Origin: CAVZTX01 sp963778375
GTDB taxonomy: Bacteria > Chloroflexota > Ktedonobacteria > Ktedonobacterales > Ktedonobacteraceae
Assembly: GCA_963778375.1 (NCBI GenBank)
Contig: CAVZTX010000031.1
Location: 10,392 to 74,391, forward strand
Length of the DNA: 64,000 bases
Reading direction: 5' to 3'
Made by a program: the position numbers and the translations under genes. This document shows positions 19,334 through 28,028 of this stretch, piece by piece (within the stretch, counting starts at the first letter, position 1; each line of letters opens with the position of its first letter). The notes under the pieces were generated by a model, which did not search any database, was not told the DNA's origin, and was given only the letters and a program-made list of their open reading frames with translations.

Positions 19334-20998
19334 ATGAAAGTTCTACACAGGCCGAAACTCACCTTACTCATGGCTACCCTAGCTCTGGCGGCTGTGATTG
19401 CCCTGCCATTTACAGTCTCTGCTGCACCTTTGCATACGCAGAATGCTGGGAGTGCAAAAAACGCCCATGCTCATATCGACTGTGCTGGAGGTGCTGTTAC
19501 CTGTACAGAAACCTATGACTCTGAGACGGTCTTTGGAGAAGGTCACTACGTCGGACACGACGAACCATCCACTCTCTACTATTCCAATGTACCTGGCTCT
19601 GGTAACCGGAACCAATGGCAGATCACCCTTCCCAAGGAACCATCACCAAAGAATCCACTAACCCCTGGAAAATCCTACTCTTTCGAGCTTTCGCCAGCTT
19701 TCTGGTTCGGCATGGCCATGTGCGATACGCAGTCCTATCCCGAACTGCTGAGTACCTGCACTCCCGACAGTGATAAGAACATTGTTGATCCTGCGGTCAG
19801 CCCCAACCATCCTGGAACGGCTTTTATGGAGATGCAGTTTTATCCTCCTGGCTGGGTAGCTGATCCCTTTGGCCTGAGTTGCGACGCGACTAAGTGGTGT
19901 GCCGCACTCAATATCGACAGCTTGTCACAAAACTCTCTTACGGGTCAAACGCTCAATGACACCTGCGCCGCAACCACCGGTGTTGAGTATGTCAACTTTG
20001 CCTTCATCACCAAGAGCGGCCATCCGCAGCCAGCTTCACCGCCTAACCCAGTCCAGTCAACCCTCAACACCTTCACCCCTAATCCGTCAGCGGACCTGTT
20101 CATGAACCCGGGGGATAAGCTTGCACTCACAATGCATGACACTGCGCATGGCCTGCAGATCATCATCAATGACAAGACAAGTGGTGAGAGTGGCTCGATG
20201 ACCGCCAGTGCTGCGAACGGCTTCGGGCAGGTCAAGTTCGCTCCGAATCCATCAACCGAATGCACCAACATTCCCTACGACTTCCATCCCATGTATAGTA
20301 CCTCATCAGAGAAGACTCGCGTGACTTGGGCAGCACATTCATACAACATCGCCTTTGATGCTGAGATCGGTCACTTTGACCTCTGTACCGCCGTTTCAGG
20401 CCCTGGTGGGACTTGCACGGGACTCGAGGGTATTCCCGGCGACCAGGAACCCGCTGATGTAGACGACCTAGGTTGCTTCCCCGCCTCTTCATCGCTATTG
20501 GTGCAGGTGACCGGTTGTGTCAATGGAGCCGCCGTCAGTGTGGGCTTTGATGGTACCTCCTATCAGGACTACTGGCCCGACGGCAACACCAAGCTTCACC
20601 CAACCCCGTTCCAGTTCAGTAGCCCCTTGACCGGATCAGGCTACAATGTGCAGTACAACCGTATGGCGTTCGAAGGGGACCAGCCCCGCGTTGAGGCCCC
20701 CGATATTAGTGGAAGCCCTACTACCTGCGACCGCCTCACAGGTGCTAACTGCACAATAATACCAGAGACCGATGATAATCAGCCCGCTGTCTTCTACCCG
20801 TTCTTCAGCATTACCAAAGTTGGAGGCCAATGCGTCTGGCAGATTGGCAACCACATTCCAGGAAGCACGAATGACTTCGGTCAAGATGCCCAATATGGGA
20901 CGTTGCTGAATTTAACCTATACCGCAACAGGTGGAGGGTTGCGCACGGTCTACGAAGACTTCCGCCAGATTCTTTCCAAGAACCCTTGTCAAGCATAA
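19334..20998 (+). CDS. Large secreted protein, paralogue 1 of 3, unknown function
   Basis: 554 residues with a clear signal peptide (MKVLHRPKLTLLMATLALAA, cleavage expected after VSA near residue 32). I do not recognise the family. Conserved blocks shared with the genes at 23437 and 25520 are GHYVGHDEPST, FWFGMAMCDTQSYPE, CTPDSD, NIVDPA, NGFGQVKF, IPYDFHPMYSTSSE, the DGTSYQ/WPDGNTKLHPT segment, SGYNVQYNR, GQCVWQ, GNHIPGS and the C-terminal SKNPCQA. Eight or more conserved Cys imply disulfides outside the cell. GAGGAG sits eight bases before the ATG. Preceded by the 11-bp-repeat promoter and a leader of about 145 nt. A secreted hydrolase or a carbohydrate/protein-binding protein are both possible; there is no motif to choose. 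Confidence 0.8.
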   Translation: MKVLHRPKLTLLMATLALAAVIALPFTVSAAPLHTQNAGSAKNAHAHIDCAGGAVTCTETYDSETVFGEGHYVGHDEPSTLYYSNVPGSGNRNQWQITLPKEPSPKNPLTPGKSYSFELSPAFWFGMAMCDTQSYPELLSTCTPDSDKNIVDPAVSPNHPGTAFMEMQFYPPGWVADPFGLSCDATKWCAALNIDSLSQNSLTGQTLNDTCAATTGVEYVNFAFITKSGHPQPASPPNPVQSTLNTFTPNPSADLFMNPGDKLALTMHDTAHGLQIIINDKTSGESGSMTASAANGFGQVKFAPNPSTECTNIPYDFHPMYSTSSEKTRVTWAAHSYNIAFDAEIGHFDLCTAVSGPGGTCTGLEGIPGDQEPADVDDLGCFPASSSLLVQVTGCVNGAAVSVGFDGTSYQDYWPDGNTKLHPTPFQFSSPLTGSGYNVQYNRMAFEGDQPRVEAPDISGSPTTCDRLTGANCTIIPETDDNQPAVFYPFFSITKVGGQCVWQIGNHIPGSTNDFGQDAQYGTLLNLTYTATGGGLRTVYEDFRQILSKNPCQA

Positions 20999-21023
20999 AT
21001 GAGTTCTCGTTTAGCCTGAAGAT

Positions 21024-21060
21024 AGGAATGTCACTTCATATCGAAGTGGCATTCCTTTTT
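21024..21060 (+). terminator. Terminator after secreted-protein gene 1
   Basis: Hairpin with arms AGGAATG-T-CACTTC and GAAGTG-G-CATTCCT followed by TTTTT, 26 bases after the stop. Confidence 0.85.
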
Positions 21061-21181
21061 GGAGCTATGCTTGCTCTATAAAATTGACGCAAGCTTATTG
21101 ATACAATGGATATGAACATAGTCAATGCGCAAGAATCTTTAGTTGAGGAACCTTAACCAAAAGCACTGGAAAATCCTCTTT

Positions 21182-21248
21182 CTTCACTATATCTCAACCA
21201 CATCTCAACCTGTTGTACCCGCAAAAAACACTTGTATGTGATTACAAT
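21182..21248 (+). promoter_or_regulatory. 11-bp direct-repeat operator and -10, secreted-protein gene 2
   Basis: Units at 21182-21192 (CTTCACTATAT), 21193-21203 (CTCAACCACAT) and 21204-21214 (CTCAACCTGTT), then a 28-base gap containing CGCAAAAAA, then TACAAT at 21243-21248. Identical spacing to the promoters of genes 3 and 4, although the gene it drives is unrelated to theirs. Confidence 0.7.
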
Positions 21249-21384
21249 AATAATTGGTGCCGCAATTTTCCCCATATTTTTCAGCCCTGTAGTACGTTTG
21301 TTTGTAGGTTATGGCTACCTATCAGCTCGCTTTTTACGCATTAGGTTTTCCTCAGTATTTCCTTTTTGAAAGTGAGGTTCCTCT

Positions 21385-23124
21385 ATGAGTTTCTCGCCAA
21401 GTCCAAGGACGCGCATGTATCTCTCGCTCGTTAGCATTGTGGCTCTTATCAGCGCTTTTCTGATATCGGGAGCACTGAGTAGTTCAGTGGCTTATGCGAG
21501 TTCTTCCTCCTCTGTCACAACGTTCCAGGGAAAGCATGGTGTAAAGCTTCCAGCCTACTCAGGGCATCTGAATCTTACTAGTCAAGTGCATCAAGCATCG
21601 GCCTCTCATAAACCCTTAATGCCTTTTATTGGTCGTGTTCATGGGGCGATCTCTTTCTCAGGAATACAGAGTAACGCTCCTTTGAGTAGCAGTTCAGGTA
21701 TGGGATCGGATGCAGGCAAGGTACTGCATAACTTCGATGGGCTTAATAGCGTTGACAGTTTTAATGCCAACGGCTTTACCCTTGAACCGCCCGACCAGGG
21801 GCTCTGCGTTGGGAACCTTAATGGAACAAAGGTGGTGGGTGAGGCAATCAATGATGTTTTTGCATTCTACACGCCCGGCGGGACGCTCATAGGTAGTAAG
21901 ATCGACTTGAATACCTTCTTTCAAGCTCCTCCCCCTACTACTGTGGTAGGTACAGGTGACCCTCGTTGCTACTTTGATGCATCTACGAATACCTGGTTCT
22001 TTAGTGCCTACGAGTCAGATTTCGCTACCTATGCTCAGGTCGACCTCCTCGTGCTCAACGCATCTACTCTCGCGGAAACAGTGTATCGATTCGATACGAC
22101 AAACGCAGTCGGAAGCTCGATTTGCCCATGTTTCGGCGACCAGCCGCATTTAGGCGTCGATAGCCAGAATGTGTATATCAGCTTTGACGAGTTTGGTCTG
22201 ACCACCAATGCATTTGACGGTGCAGTCTTATTCGCCATCTCGAAATCCCAACTCGCAGCGGGTGGATCTACCAACTTTGTCACCTTTGGTCCAGTGAGTC
22301 TTGCTGGTATTCCTATCACCACACTCCAACCAGCCTTTACTACTAGCCATTCGAATCAAGAATTTTTGCTGAACTCGTTTCCCTTTGATGCTCAAGGGAA
22401 TAACGCCACATTTAGTAAAACTCTTGGCTTGTGGGTGCTTAGTGATACAAAGAGCGTTACAGCCGGAGGGATGCCCGAGTTGAGTGGAACGACGATTACC
22501 AGTGAACTCTATGCTTTCCCCACGCCTGCACTGAGCACTAATGGACTCTCGTTGGCTACCTATTTTAATGATCCTCGTATGCAGCAGGTGCAGTACATTA
22601 ATGGTCAGTTGTGGGCAGCGCTGGGTACGGCACTTCTATTCCAGGGATCTCCAGTTCCGTTTGATGGAGTAGCCTGGTTTGAGATCCATCCGAAAGTCGA
22701 TAGTAGTGGGATGATTGCGGGTGCAAAATTCACCCATCAAGGTTATATTGGGTCGCCTGGTGAATATCTGATCTATCCAGCAATCGAGCATACAGCGGAA
22801 GGGAAGACAGGCATCGCTTTCTCCCTCACTAGCCCCACGATCAATCCGAGTACTGGCTATGTCGTAAGCGGATCTGATGGCGTCTCCTTTGGCAGTGTTC
22901 ATGTTACCGGTGTTGGATCAGGACCTGATATTGGTTTCACCTGCACCATAGGATTTCCTCAGCAATGCCGATGGGGAGACTACTCCTGGGCAACTCTCGA
23001 TCCTAACGGACAAGGCATTTGGATGGCGTCTGAATATATCGTCCCTCCAGTGGCAACGGGGGTATTTAATGGTGCTCCCGCGCCGACCAACTGGGGAACC
23101 CGTATATGGGAGGTAGCAGGCTAG
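21385..23124 (+). CDS. Secreted protein of unknown function, possible beta-propeller-like fold
   Basis: 579 residues. N-terminal signal peptide (SLVSIVALISAFLISGALSS, cleavage after AYA). A low-complexity Ser-rich linker (to about residue 110) leads into a domain with repeated W/F-containing strands: PDQGLCVGNLNG, GDPRCYFDASTNTWFFSAYE, FGDQPHLGVDSQNVYISFDE, then YINGQLWAAL, CRWGDYSWATLDPNGQGIWM and the C-terminal NWGTRIWEV. The spacing looks propeller-like, but that is only an impression. It is not homologous to its neighbours at 19334, 23437 and 25520 but shares their promoter layout and leader. Start preceded by AAGTGAGG. Confidence 0.75.
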   Translation: MSFSPSPRTRMYLSLVSIVALISAFLISGALSSSVAYASSSSSVTTFQGKHGVKLPAYSGHLNLTSQVHQASASHKPLMPFIGRVHGAISFSGIQSNAPLSSSSGMGSDAGKVLHNFDGLNSVDSFNANGFTLEPPDQGLCVGNLNGTKVVGEAINDVFAFYTPGGTLIGSKIDLNTFFQAPPPTTVVGTGDPRCYFDASTNTWFFSAYESDFATYAQVDLLVLNASTLAETVYRFDTTNAVGSSICPCFGDQPHLGVDSQNVYISFDEFGLTTNAFDGAVLFAISKSQLAAGGSTNFVTFGPVSLAGIPITTLQPAFTTSHSNQEFLLNSFPFDAQGNNATFSKTLGLWVLSDTKSVTAGGMPELSGTTITSELYAFPTPALSTNGLSLATYFNDPRMQQVQYINGQLWAALGTALLFQGSPVPFDGVAWFEIHPKVDSSGMIAGAKFTHQGYIGSPGEYLIYPAIEHTAEGKTGIAFSLTSPTINPSTGYVVSGSDGVSFGSVHVTGVGSGPDIGFTCTIGFPQQCRWGDYSWATLDPNGQGIWMASEYIVPPVATGVFNGAPAPTNWGTRIWEVAG

Positions 23125-23146
23125 GATTGGTATCTATGAATGAGTC

Positions 23147-23176
23147 GTGAGAGAGATGTTAGCTCGTCTCTCTCAC
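23147..23176 (+). terminator. Stem-loop after secreted-protein gene 2
   Basis: Ten-base inverted repeat GTGAGAGAGA / TCTCTCTCAC with a 10-base loop, 23 bases after the stop. There is no T run on the plus strand, so it is a weak or bidirectional terminator at best. Confidence 0.45.
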
Positions 23177-23242
23177 TTACTATAACTTCGCTACATATAG
23201 TAGTTGAGAAATCTTAACCACCAGTGCTGAAAAACTCTGTCT

Positions 23243-23309
23243 CTTCACTGTCCCTCAACCCTATCTCAACCTGTTGTGCCCACAAAAAACACCTCTATAC
23301 GGGTACAAT
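23243..23309 (+). promoter_or_regulatory. 11-bp direct-repeat operator and -10, secreted-protein gene 3
   Basis: Units at 23243-23253 (CTTCACTGTCC), 23254-23264 (CTCAACCCTAT) and 23265-23275 (CTCAACCTGTT); a 28-base gap; TACAAT at 23304-23309. Confidence 0.65.
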
Positions 23310-23436
23310 AGTAGATGGAGTTATGGTTTCCCTCAAAAAGCAATGCCTATCTGTAATATGTTTGTTCGTAGGCTACGTCTCAGTTCTCTCGGCACGATTT
23401 GGTATTCGTCTCTATTTTCAAAGGGGAGAAACACTG

Positions 23437-25113
23437 ATGAAAGTTCTACACAAGCCGAAACTCACCTTCCTCATGACTGCTCTGGCACTCGTAGCTGTGA
23501 TTGCCTTACCATTGACAGTCTCTGCCGCTTCCTTGCATGGGCAGCAGGCTGCGAGTCCAAGTGTTTCCCACGTGCATATTGACTGTTCTAAGAGGGGATC
23601 AATTTGTACGGATGTTGCCAATTCCGATGATGTTTTTGGTCATTATGTTGGGCACGATGAGCCATCGGATCTCTTCTATTCTAACAAACCAGGCTCAGGT
23701 AACAATGTGCAATGGCATCTCACCCTTCCCAAGGATCCAACGCCAGGACCGAATGGGGTTCCGCTACCTGGACAATCCTTCACCTTCCAGCTCAACGGGT
23801 CGTCGTTCTGGTTTGGTATGGCCATGTGCGACACGCAGTCCTATCCTGAACTGCTGAATACCTGCACACCAGATAGCGATAGCAATATCGTTGATCCTGC
23901 CATCAGTCCTAATCATTCTGGTCAAGCATTCACAGAATTGCAGTTCTATCCTCCCGGTTGGGTGGCCTGGCCAACCTGGGCTGTAGCAATCGGAACTGGC
24001 AGTTGTGACCCGACCAAGTGGTGTGTCGCACTCAACATCGATAGTCTCTCTCTCAACCCCGTTACTGGACAGGCCAATAACCCTGCTTGCTTAGCAGCAG
24101 CCGGTGAGGAACCTATCAACTTCGCCTTCTTGACGAAGAACGGCGTTTCACAAGCACCAGCCAGTCCATTGCTCGCTACCTTGACCACCTTCACGCCGGA
24201 TCCCACGAAGGATCTATTCATGAACTCCGGAGATCACCTGGTAGTGACTATGCACGATAGCCCAAATGGTCTGGTGACCGATATCAAAGATCAAACCACC
24301 GGTGCGCATGGCTCTATGGTTGCCAGTGCAGCCAACGGTTTTGGTCAGGTGAAGTTCGACCCGAATGGCACCGATTGCAATCCTGCCACGCATAATATCC
24401 CTTACGACTTCCATCCGATGTATAGCACCTCTTCCGAGCAGACCAGGGTGACCTGGGCAACCCATTCCTACAATGTTGCCTTCTCTGATGAGATTGGTCA
24501 CTTCGACTACTGCAACGGCGCTCCTGTCCCTGCCACTGCCTTTGGTGCTCCCTGCCCTGTCGGCAACACCGAGGGTATTGCTGACGATACCGAGCCCCTT
24601 GACGGAGACGAAACGGTCTGCTTCCCTGCAAGTCGGTCGACATTCCTCCAAATTCAAGGATGCACCAATTCCAACGATCCCGGCTTTGATGGGACTTCCT
24701 ATCAACTGGACTGGCCCGATGGCAACACGAAGCTACATCCTACACCAATTCAGTTCAGCAGTCCATTGACTGGAGTCGGCTACAATGTGCAGTACAACCG
24801 TACAGCATTCGAAGCAGACTTGCCAGCCATCGAACTGTCCTGCAACGGCTCTACAGGTGCTGGCTGCACGCTTATCCCAATGACCGACGATGGTCAGCCT
24901 GCTGTCTTCTACCCGTTCTTCAGCATCCGCAATATAGGAGGCCAATGTGCCTGGCAGTTCGGAAACCACATCCCAGGCAGCAAGAATGACTTCGGGCAGA
25001 ATAACCAGTACGGCCAGCTACTGAATCTGACCTATACCAATGTTGGTGGAGGGCCGATTACATTCTTTGATAACTTCCGCCAGATTTATTCGAAGAATCC
25101 TTGTCAAGCATAA
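23437..25113 (+). CDS. Large secreted protein, paralogue 2 of 3
   Basis: 558 residues from the ATG at 23437, which follows AGGGGAG by eight bases and gives a signal peptide (MKVLHKPKLTFLMTALALVA) matching paralogue 1. The frame is open to 23224, but the extra 71 residues cover the promoter and are not real. It carries the family blocks HYVGHDEPSD, FWFGMAMCDTQSYPE, NGFGQVKFD, IPYDFHPMYSTSSEQT and the ending SKNPCQA. Unique insertions include AWPTWAVAIGTGSCD. Function unknown, exported. Confidence 0.8.
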   Translation: MKVLHKPKLTFLMTALALVAVIALPLTVSAASLHGQQAASPSVSHVHIDCSKRGSICTDVANSDDVFGHYVGHDEPSDLFYSNKPGSGNNVQWHLTLPKDPTPGPNGVPLPGQSFTFQLNGSSFWFGMAMCDTQSYPELLNTCTPDSDSNIVDPAISPNHSGQAFTELQFYPPGWVAWPTWAVAIGTGSCDPTKWCVALNIDSLSLNPVTGQANNPACLAAAGEEPINFAFLTKNGVSQAPASPLLATLTTFTPDPTKDLFMNSGDHLVVTMHDSPNGLVTDIKDQTTGAHGSMVASAANGFGQVKFDPNGTDCNPATHNIPYDFHPMYSTSSEQTRVTWATHSYNVAFSDEIGHFDYCNGAPVPATAFGAPCPVGNTEGIADDTEPLDGDETVCFPASRSTFLQIQGCTNSNDPGFDGTSYQLDWPDGNTKLHPTPIQFSSPLTGVGYNVQYNRTAFEADLPAIELSCNGSTGAGCTLIPMTDDGQPAVFYPFFSIRNIGGQCAWQFGNHIPGSKNDFGQNNQYGQLLNLTYTNVGGGPITFFDNFRQIYSKNPCQA

Positions 25114-25139
25114 ACTGCACCTCATTAGTCTGAGGGGAG

Positions 25140-25172
25140 GAGGGCCGCCTCATAGAGGTGGCCCTCTTTTTT
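25140..25172 (+). terminator. Terminator after secreted-protein gene 3
   Basis: Hairpin with arms GAGGGCC-GCCTC and GAGGT-GGCCCTC followed by TTTTTT, 26 bases after the stop. Confidence 0.85.
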
Positions 25173-25307
25173 AGTGCTATGTATGCTTAACGACTAACTC
25201 ATACCCGCTATTATTAAGGAATATGAATGGAGTTAATACAGCCAAAAACCCTGTTTCATTCATATGGTTGAGAAACCTTAACTCAGAAACCCAGAAAAAC
25301 TTTCCTT

Positions 25308-25374
25308 CTTAACCATATCATAACCACATCTCAACCAGTTGCACTCGCAAAAAATACCTCTGCGCAGTTACAAT
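25308..25374 (+). promoter_or_regulatory. 11-bp direct-repeat operator and -10, secreted-protein gene 4
   Basis: Units at 25308-25318 (CTTAACCATAT), 25319-25329 (CATAACCACAT) and 25330-25340 (CTCAACCAGTT); a 28-base gap; TACAAT at 25369-25374. Confidence 0.65.
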
Positions 25375-25519
25375 ATTAATTGGTGTCATGGTTTCCCTTC
25401 CAAAAAGCGATGCCTATTTTTAAGACAGGTGCCATGTCTGTTAATTAGGCAATAGCTACGTTCCGGCTCGTTCTTTGTGTATTGGTATTCGTCTATATTT
25501 TCCGCTAGGAGAAAGATTA

Positions 25520-27157
25520 ATGCGATTTCTACGCAGGCCGAAACTCACCTTACTCATGGCTACCCTGGCTCTCGTGGCTGTAATTGCACTACCATTTACA
25601 GTCTCTGCTGCTCCTTTGCATACGCAAACTACTGCGGGCGCAAAAACAACTCCTCATGGTATCAACTGTGCTTCAGGAGATTTCCGCTGTACAGAAGTGC
25701 ATGCTTCCGACGATGTATTTGGTCACTATGTCGGGCATGACGAGCCATCAACCCTGTTCTATTCCAACGTGCCTGGCTCGGGCAATCGTATGCAGTATCA
25801 ATTCACACTCCCTAAGGAGCCATCGCCTAGTAATCCACTGACGCCTGGAAAGTCCTACAGTTTCGAACTGTTGCCGGCGTTCTGGTTTGGGATGGCGATG
25901 TGCGATACGCAGTCCTACCCCGAACAACTGAGCACTTGTACACCTGACAGTGATAGCAATATCGTTGATCCTGCCATCAGCCCTAATCATGCAGGCCAGG
26001 CGTACATGGAGCTGCAGCTCTATCCTCCTGGATCGGTACAACAATATGCTGGCTTCAGTTGTAATGCGACACAATGGTGTGCTGCCCTTACGATTGATAG
26101 CTTGTCTGTCAATCCTGTCACTGGTCAGACACTGAATTCTACGTGTGCCGCGCTTACCGGACTAGAATATGTCAACTTCGCATACCTAACGAAGAGTGGT
26201 GTTCCACAGGCAGTACCTAATCCGGTTCAGTTTAATCCGGCAGATCAGACTCCTAATCCGAATAAGGTTCTGTTCATGAACCAGGGCGATAAGGTTGTAC
26301 TCACTATGCATGATACTCAGCACGGTCTACGAACCGAACTGCAAGACCTGACAACGGGTCAGAGTGGTTTTATGACGGCCAGTGCTGCCAATGGGTTTGG
26401 CCAGGTGAAGTTTGATCCAACCGGGACATCTTGTCAAAATATCCCTTACGACTTCCATCCAATGTACAGCACCTCATCTGAGAAGACTCGTGTCACCTGG
26501 GCGGCAGGTTCATACAACATCGCCTACGATACGGAGATCGGTCACTGGGACTTCTGCAGCGATGTAGATACCACGACTGGTACATGTGCGGGTCTAGAGG
26601 GTATTCCTGGAGACCAGGAGCCAGCCGACGCTGACGATGTCGGCTGTTTCCCAGCCTCTGCCTCTACACTGGTTCAGGTTTCAGGATGCTTTGGAGAAAA
26701 CGATCCCGGCTTTGATGGGACCTCCTATCAGCCGTACTGGCCTGATGGTAATACCAAGCTGCACCCGACGTCGGTCCAGTTCACTAGTCCACTGACCGGA
26801 TCAGGCTACAATGTGCAGTATAACCGTGTCGCCTTCGAAACAGATCTGCCCGCCACCGAATTCACGACCTGCGACTCATCAACCGGTGCTGGCTGCACGC
26901 TGATTCCAGAGACAGACGATGGTCAGCCTGCTGTCTTCTATCCCTTCTACAGTATCCGCAATGTTGGAGGGCAATGCGTCTGGCAGTTCGGTAACCATAT
27001 TCCTGGGAGCAAGAATGACTTTGGGCAGAATGCCCAGTATGGGACTCTGTTGGCTCTGACCTACACCAATGTTGGTGGAGGACCGGTTACGTCCTACGAA
27101 GACTTCCGACAAATTCTTTCGAAAATCCTTGTCAGGCGTAAATTACATCTCGTTTAG
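25520..27157 (+). CDS. Large secreted protein, paralogue 3 of 3, with altered C-terminus
   Basis: Signal peptide MRFLRRPKLTLLMATLALVA from the ATG at 25520, preceded by AGGAG. Closest to paralogue 1 (shared GNPLTPGK-type segment, GLEGIPGDQEPAD, CFPASAS). All family blocks are present up to EDFRQILSK. There the family ending NPCQA is replaced by ILVRRKLHLV, because one A is missing from the run in TCGAAAATCC. With one more A the gene would end at the expected TAA at 27139-27141. The shift costs only the last residues, including the terminal conserved Cys. Real mutation or homopolymer miscall. Confidence 0.8.
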   Translation: MRFLRRPKLTLLMATLALVAVIALPFTVSAAPLHTQTTAGAKTTPHGINCASGDFRCTEVHASDDVFGHYVGHDEPSTLFYSNVPGSGNRMQYQFTLPKEPSPSNPLTPGKSYSFELLPAFWFGMAMCDTQSYPEQLSTCTPDSDSNIVDPAISPNHAGQAYMELQLYPPGSVQQYAGFSCNATQWCAALTIDSLSVNPVTGQTLNSTCAALTGLEYVNFAYLTKSGVPQAVPNPVQFNPADQTPNPNKVLFMNQGDKVVLTMHDTQHGLRTELQDLTTGQSGFMTASAANGFGQVKFDPTGTSCQNIPYDFHPMYSTSSEKTRVTWAAGSYNIAYDTEIGHWDFCSDVDTTTGTCAGLEGIPGDQEPADADDVGCFPASASTLVQVSGCFGENDPGFDGTSYQPYWPDGNTKLHPTSVQFTSPLTGSGYNVQYNRVAFETDLPATEFTTCDSSTGAGCTLIPETDDGQPAVFYPFYSIRNVGGQCVWQFGNHIPGSKNDFGQNAQYGTLLALTYTNVGGGPVTSYEDFRQILSKILVRRKLHLV

Positions 27158-27167
27158 CTTAAAGGTA

Positions 27168-27200
27168 AGAGGGTCGCTTCCATGAAGTGGCCCTCTTTTT
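27168..27200 (+). terminator. Terminator after secreted-protein gene 4
   Basis: Hairpin with arms AGAGGGTCGCTTC and GAAGTGGCCCTCT, then TTTTT. Confidence 0.8.
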
Positions 27201-27252
27201 ACGTTCTGACAAGCCGCTACCCCCTTTCAAACGATGTTGACAAACATATTTC

Positions 27253-27729
27253 CTATTCGACATTACCACTATCGCCAAACTGCATGTTATAGACCTCCTC
27301 TTCTTGGCTGACGTCCAGCAGGGTGTTCAGTTCCTCAAGCTCCCCAGCGATCCCCGGACTTGCTTGCTTTTTATTGCGCATATTGTAGTGTCGAATAAGG
27401 TGGCAGTTGGCGCACAAGACGATGCACTTCTCAATTTCTTTCTTGATCCTATCCAGGCTAATCCCATTACGGACTGCATCAGCAATGTTAAACTGCTTAT
27501 CATCCGCGTTTAGATGGTGAAATTGTAATGCAGCGGGATGCCGCTCACCACAATCTACGCAGCATAATTGGCTTTTGAGAGACTGAACGTACTCATAGGT
27601 AGCCGCCTTTTTCTCGTACATCCTGGCAAGTCGCTTCACCTTGTGACGTTGATGCCAACTGCGCTGATAGTTTCGCTGGTATTCCTTATACTCTTCCGAG
27701 TGGTAACGATTTTTGTCTTTGAAGGTCAT
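27253..27729 (-). CDS. HNH endonuclease-domain protein
   Basis: About 158 residues from the ATG at 27729; GGGGAG lies seven bases before it, inside a possible longer start at 27744. A basic N-terminal region (NYQRSWHQRHKVKRLARMYE) precedes an HNH zinc-finger domain: CCVDCG, then FHHLNADDKQ (catalytic His pair) and CIVLCANCHLIRHY (second Cys pair, last His). The acidic C-terminal tail (LEELNTLLDVSQEEE) is outside the domain. Such small HNH proteins occur alone, in phages and in mobile elements; role unknown. It lies between the secreted-protein array and tRNA-Gln. Confidence 0.75.
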   Translation of the reverse strand: MTFKDKNRYHSEEYKEYQRNYQRSWHQRHKVKRLARMYEKKAATYEYVQSLKSQLCCVDCGERHPAALQFHHLNADDKQFNIADAVRNGISLDRIKKEIEKCIVLCANCHLIRHYNMRNKKQASPGIAGELEELNTLLDVSQEEEVYNMQFGDSGNVE

Positions 27730-27843
27730 CAGTTTTCTCCCCAATATAGTTGAAAATTATCATACCATGAATTGGCATCTTGCCAATATTCTGGTGGCAT
27801 GATATAATCGCAACGTGTTTACGATGATGTAGGCTGATTATGA

Positions 27844-27916
27844 TCGGGCGTAGCCAAGCGGTAAGGCAGCGGACTTTGGATCCGCCATTTCCTAGGTTCG
27901 AATCCTAGCGCCCGAG
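27844..27916 (+). tRNA. tRNA-Gln (anticodon TTG)
   Basis: Complete cloverleaf: acceptor arms TCGGGCG and CGCCCGA with discriminator G; D arm around TAGCCAAGCGGTAAGGCA; anticodon stem GCGGA/TCCGC with loop CTTTGGA, giving anticodon TTG; T arm CCTAG-GTTCGAAT-CCTAG. CCA is not encoded in full. A T run follows immediately and can act as terminator. Confidence 0.93.
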
Positions 27917-27972
27917 CCTTTTTGTGAGATGGTATTGGCCTGTTACAGGCCCGAATCCTAGCGCCCGAGCCT
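27899..27972 (+). repeat. Duplicated tRNA-Gln 3' end (att-like direct repeat)
   Basis: The last 21 bases of the tRNA region (27899-27919, beginning CGAATCCTAGCG) recur without change at 27952-27972. Between them is a GGCCTG/CAGGCC hairpin. Such repeats are left by elements that integrate into tRNA 3' ends; no integrase is present here. Confidence 0.6.
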
Positions 27973-28028
27973 AGTTGGTCTTCCCCTCCGGAGCTTAAGA
28001 CAACAGAAAAAGGTTTGCAAATTCAATT

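Noticed and set aside
23224..23436. N-terminal extension of the secreted paralogue
   Set aside because: It translates the operator and leader; the signal peptide and ribosome site place the start at 23437.
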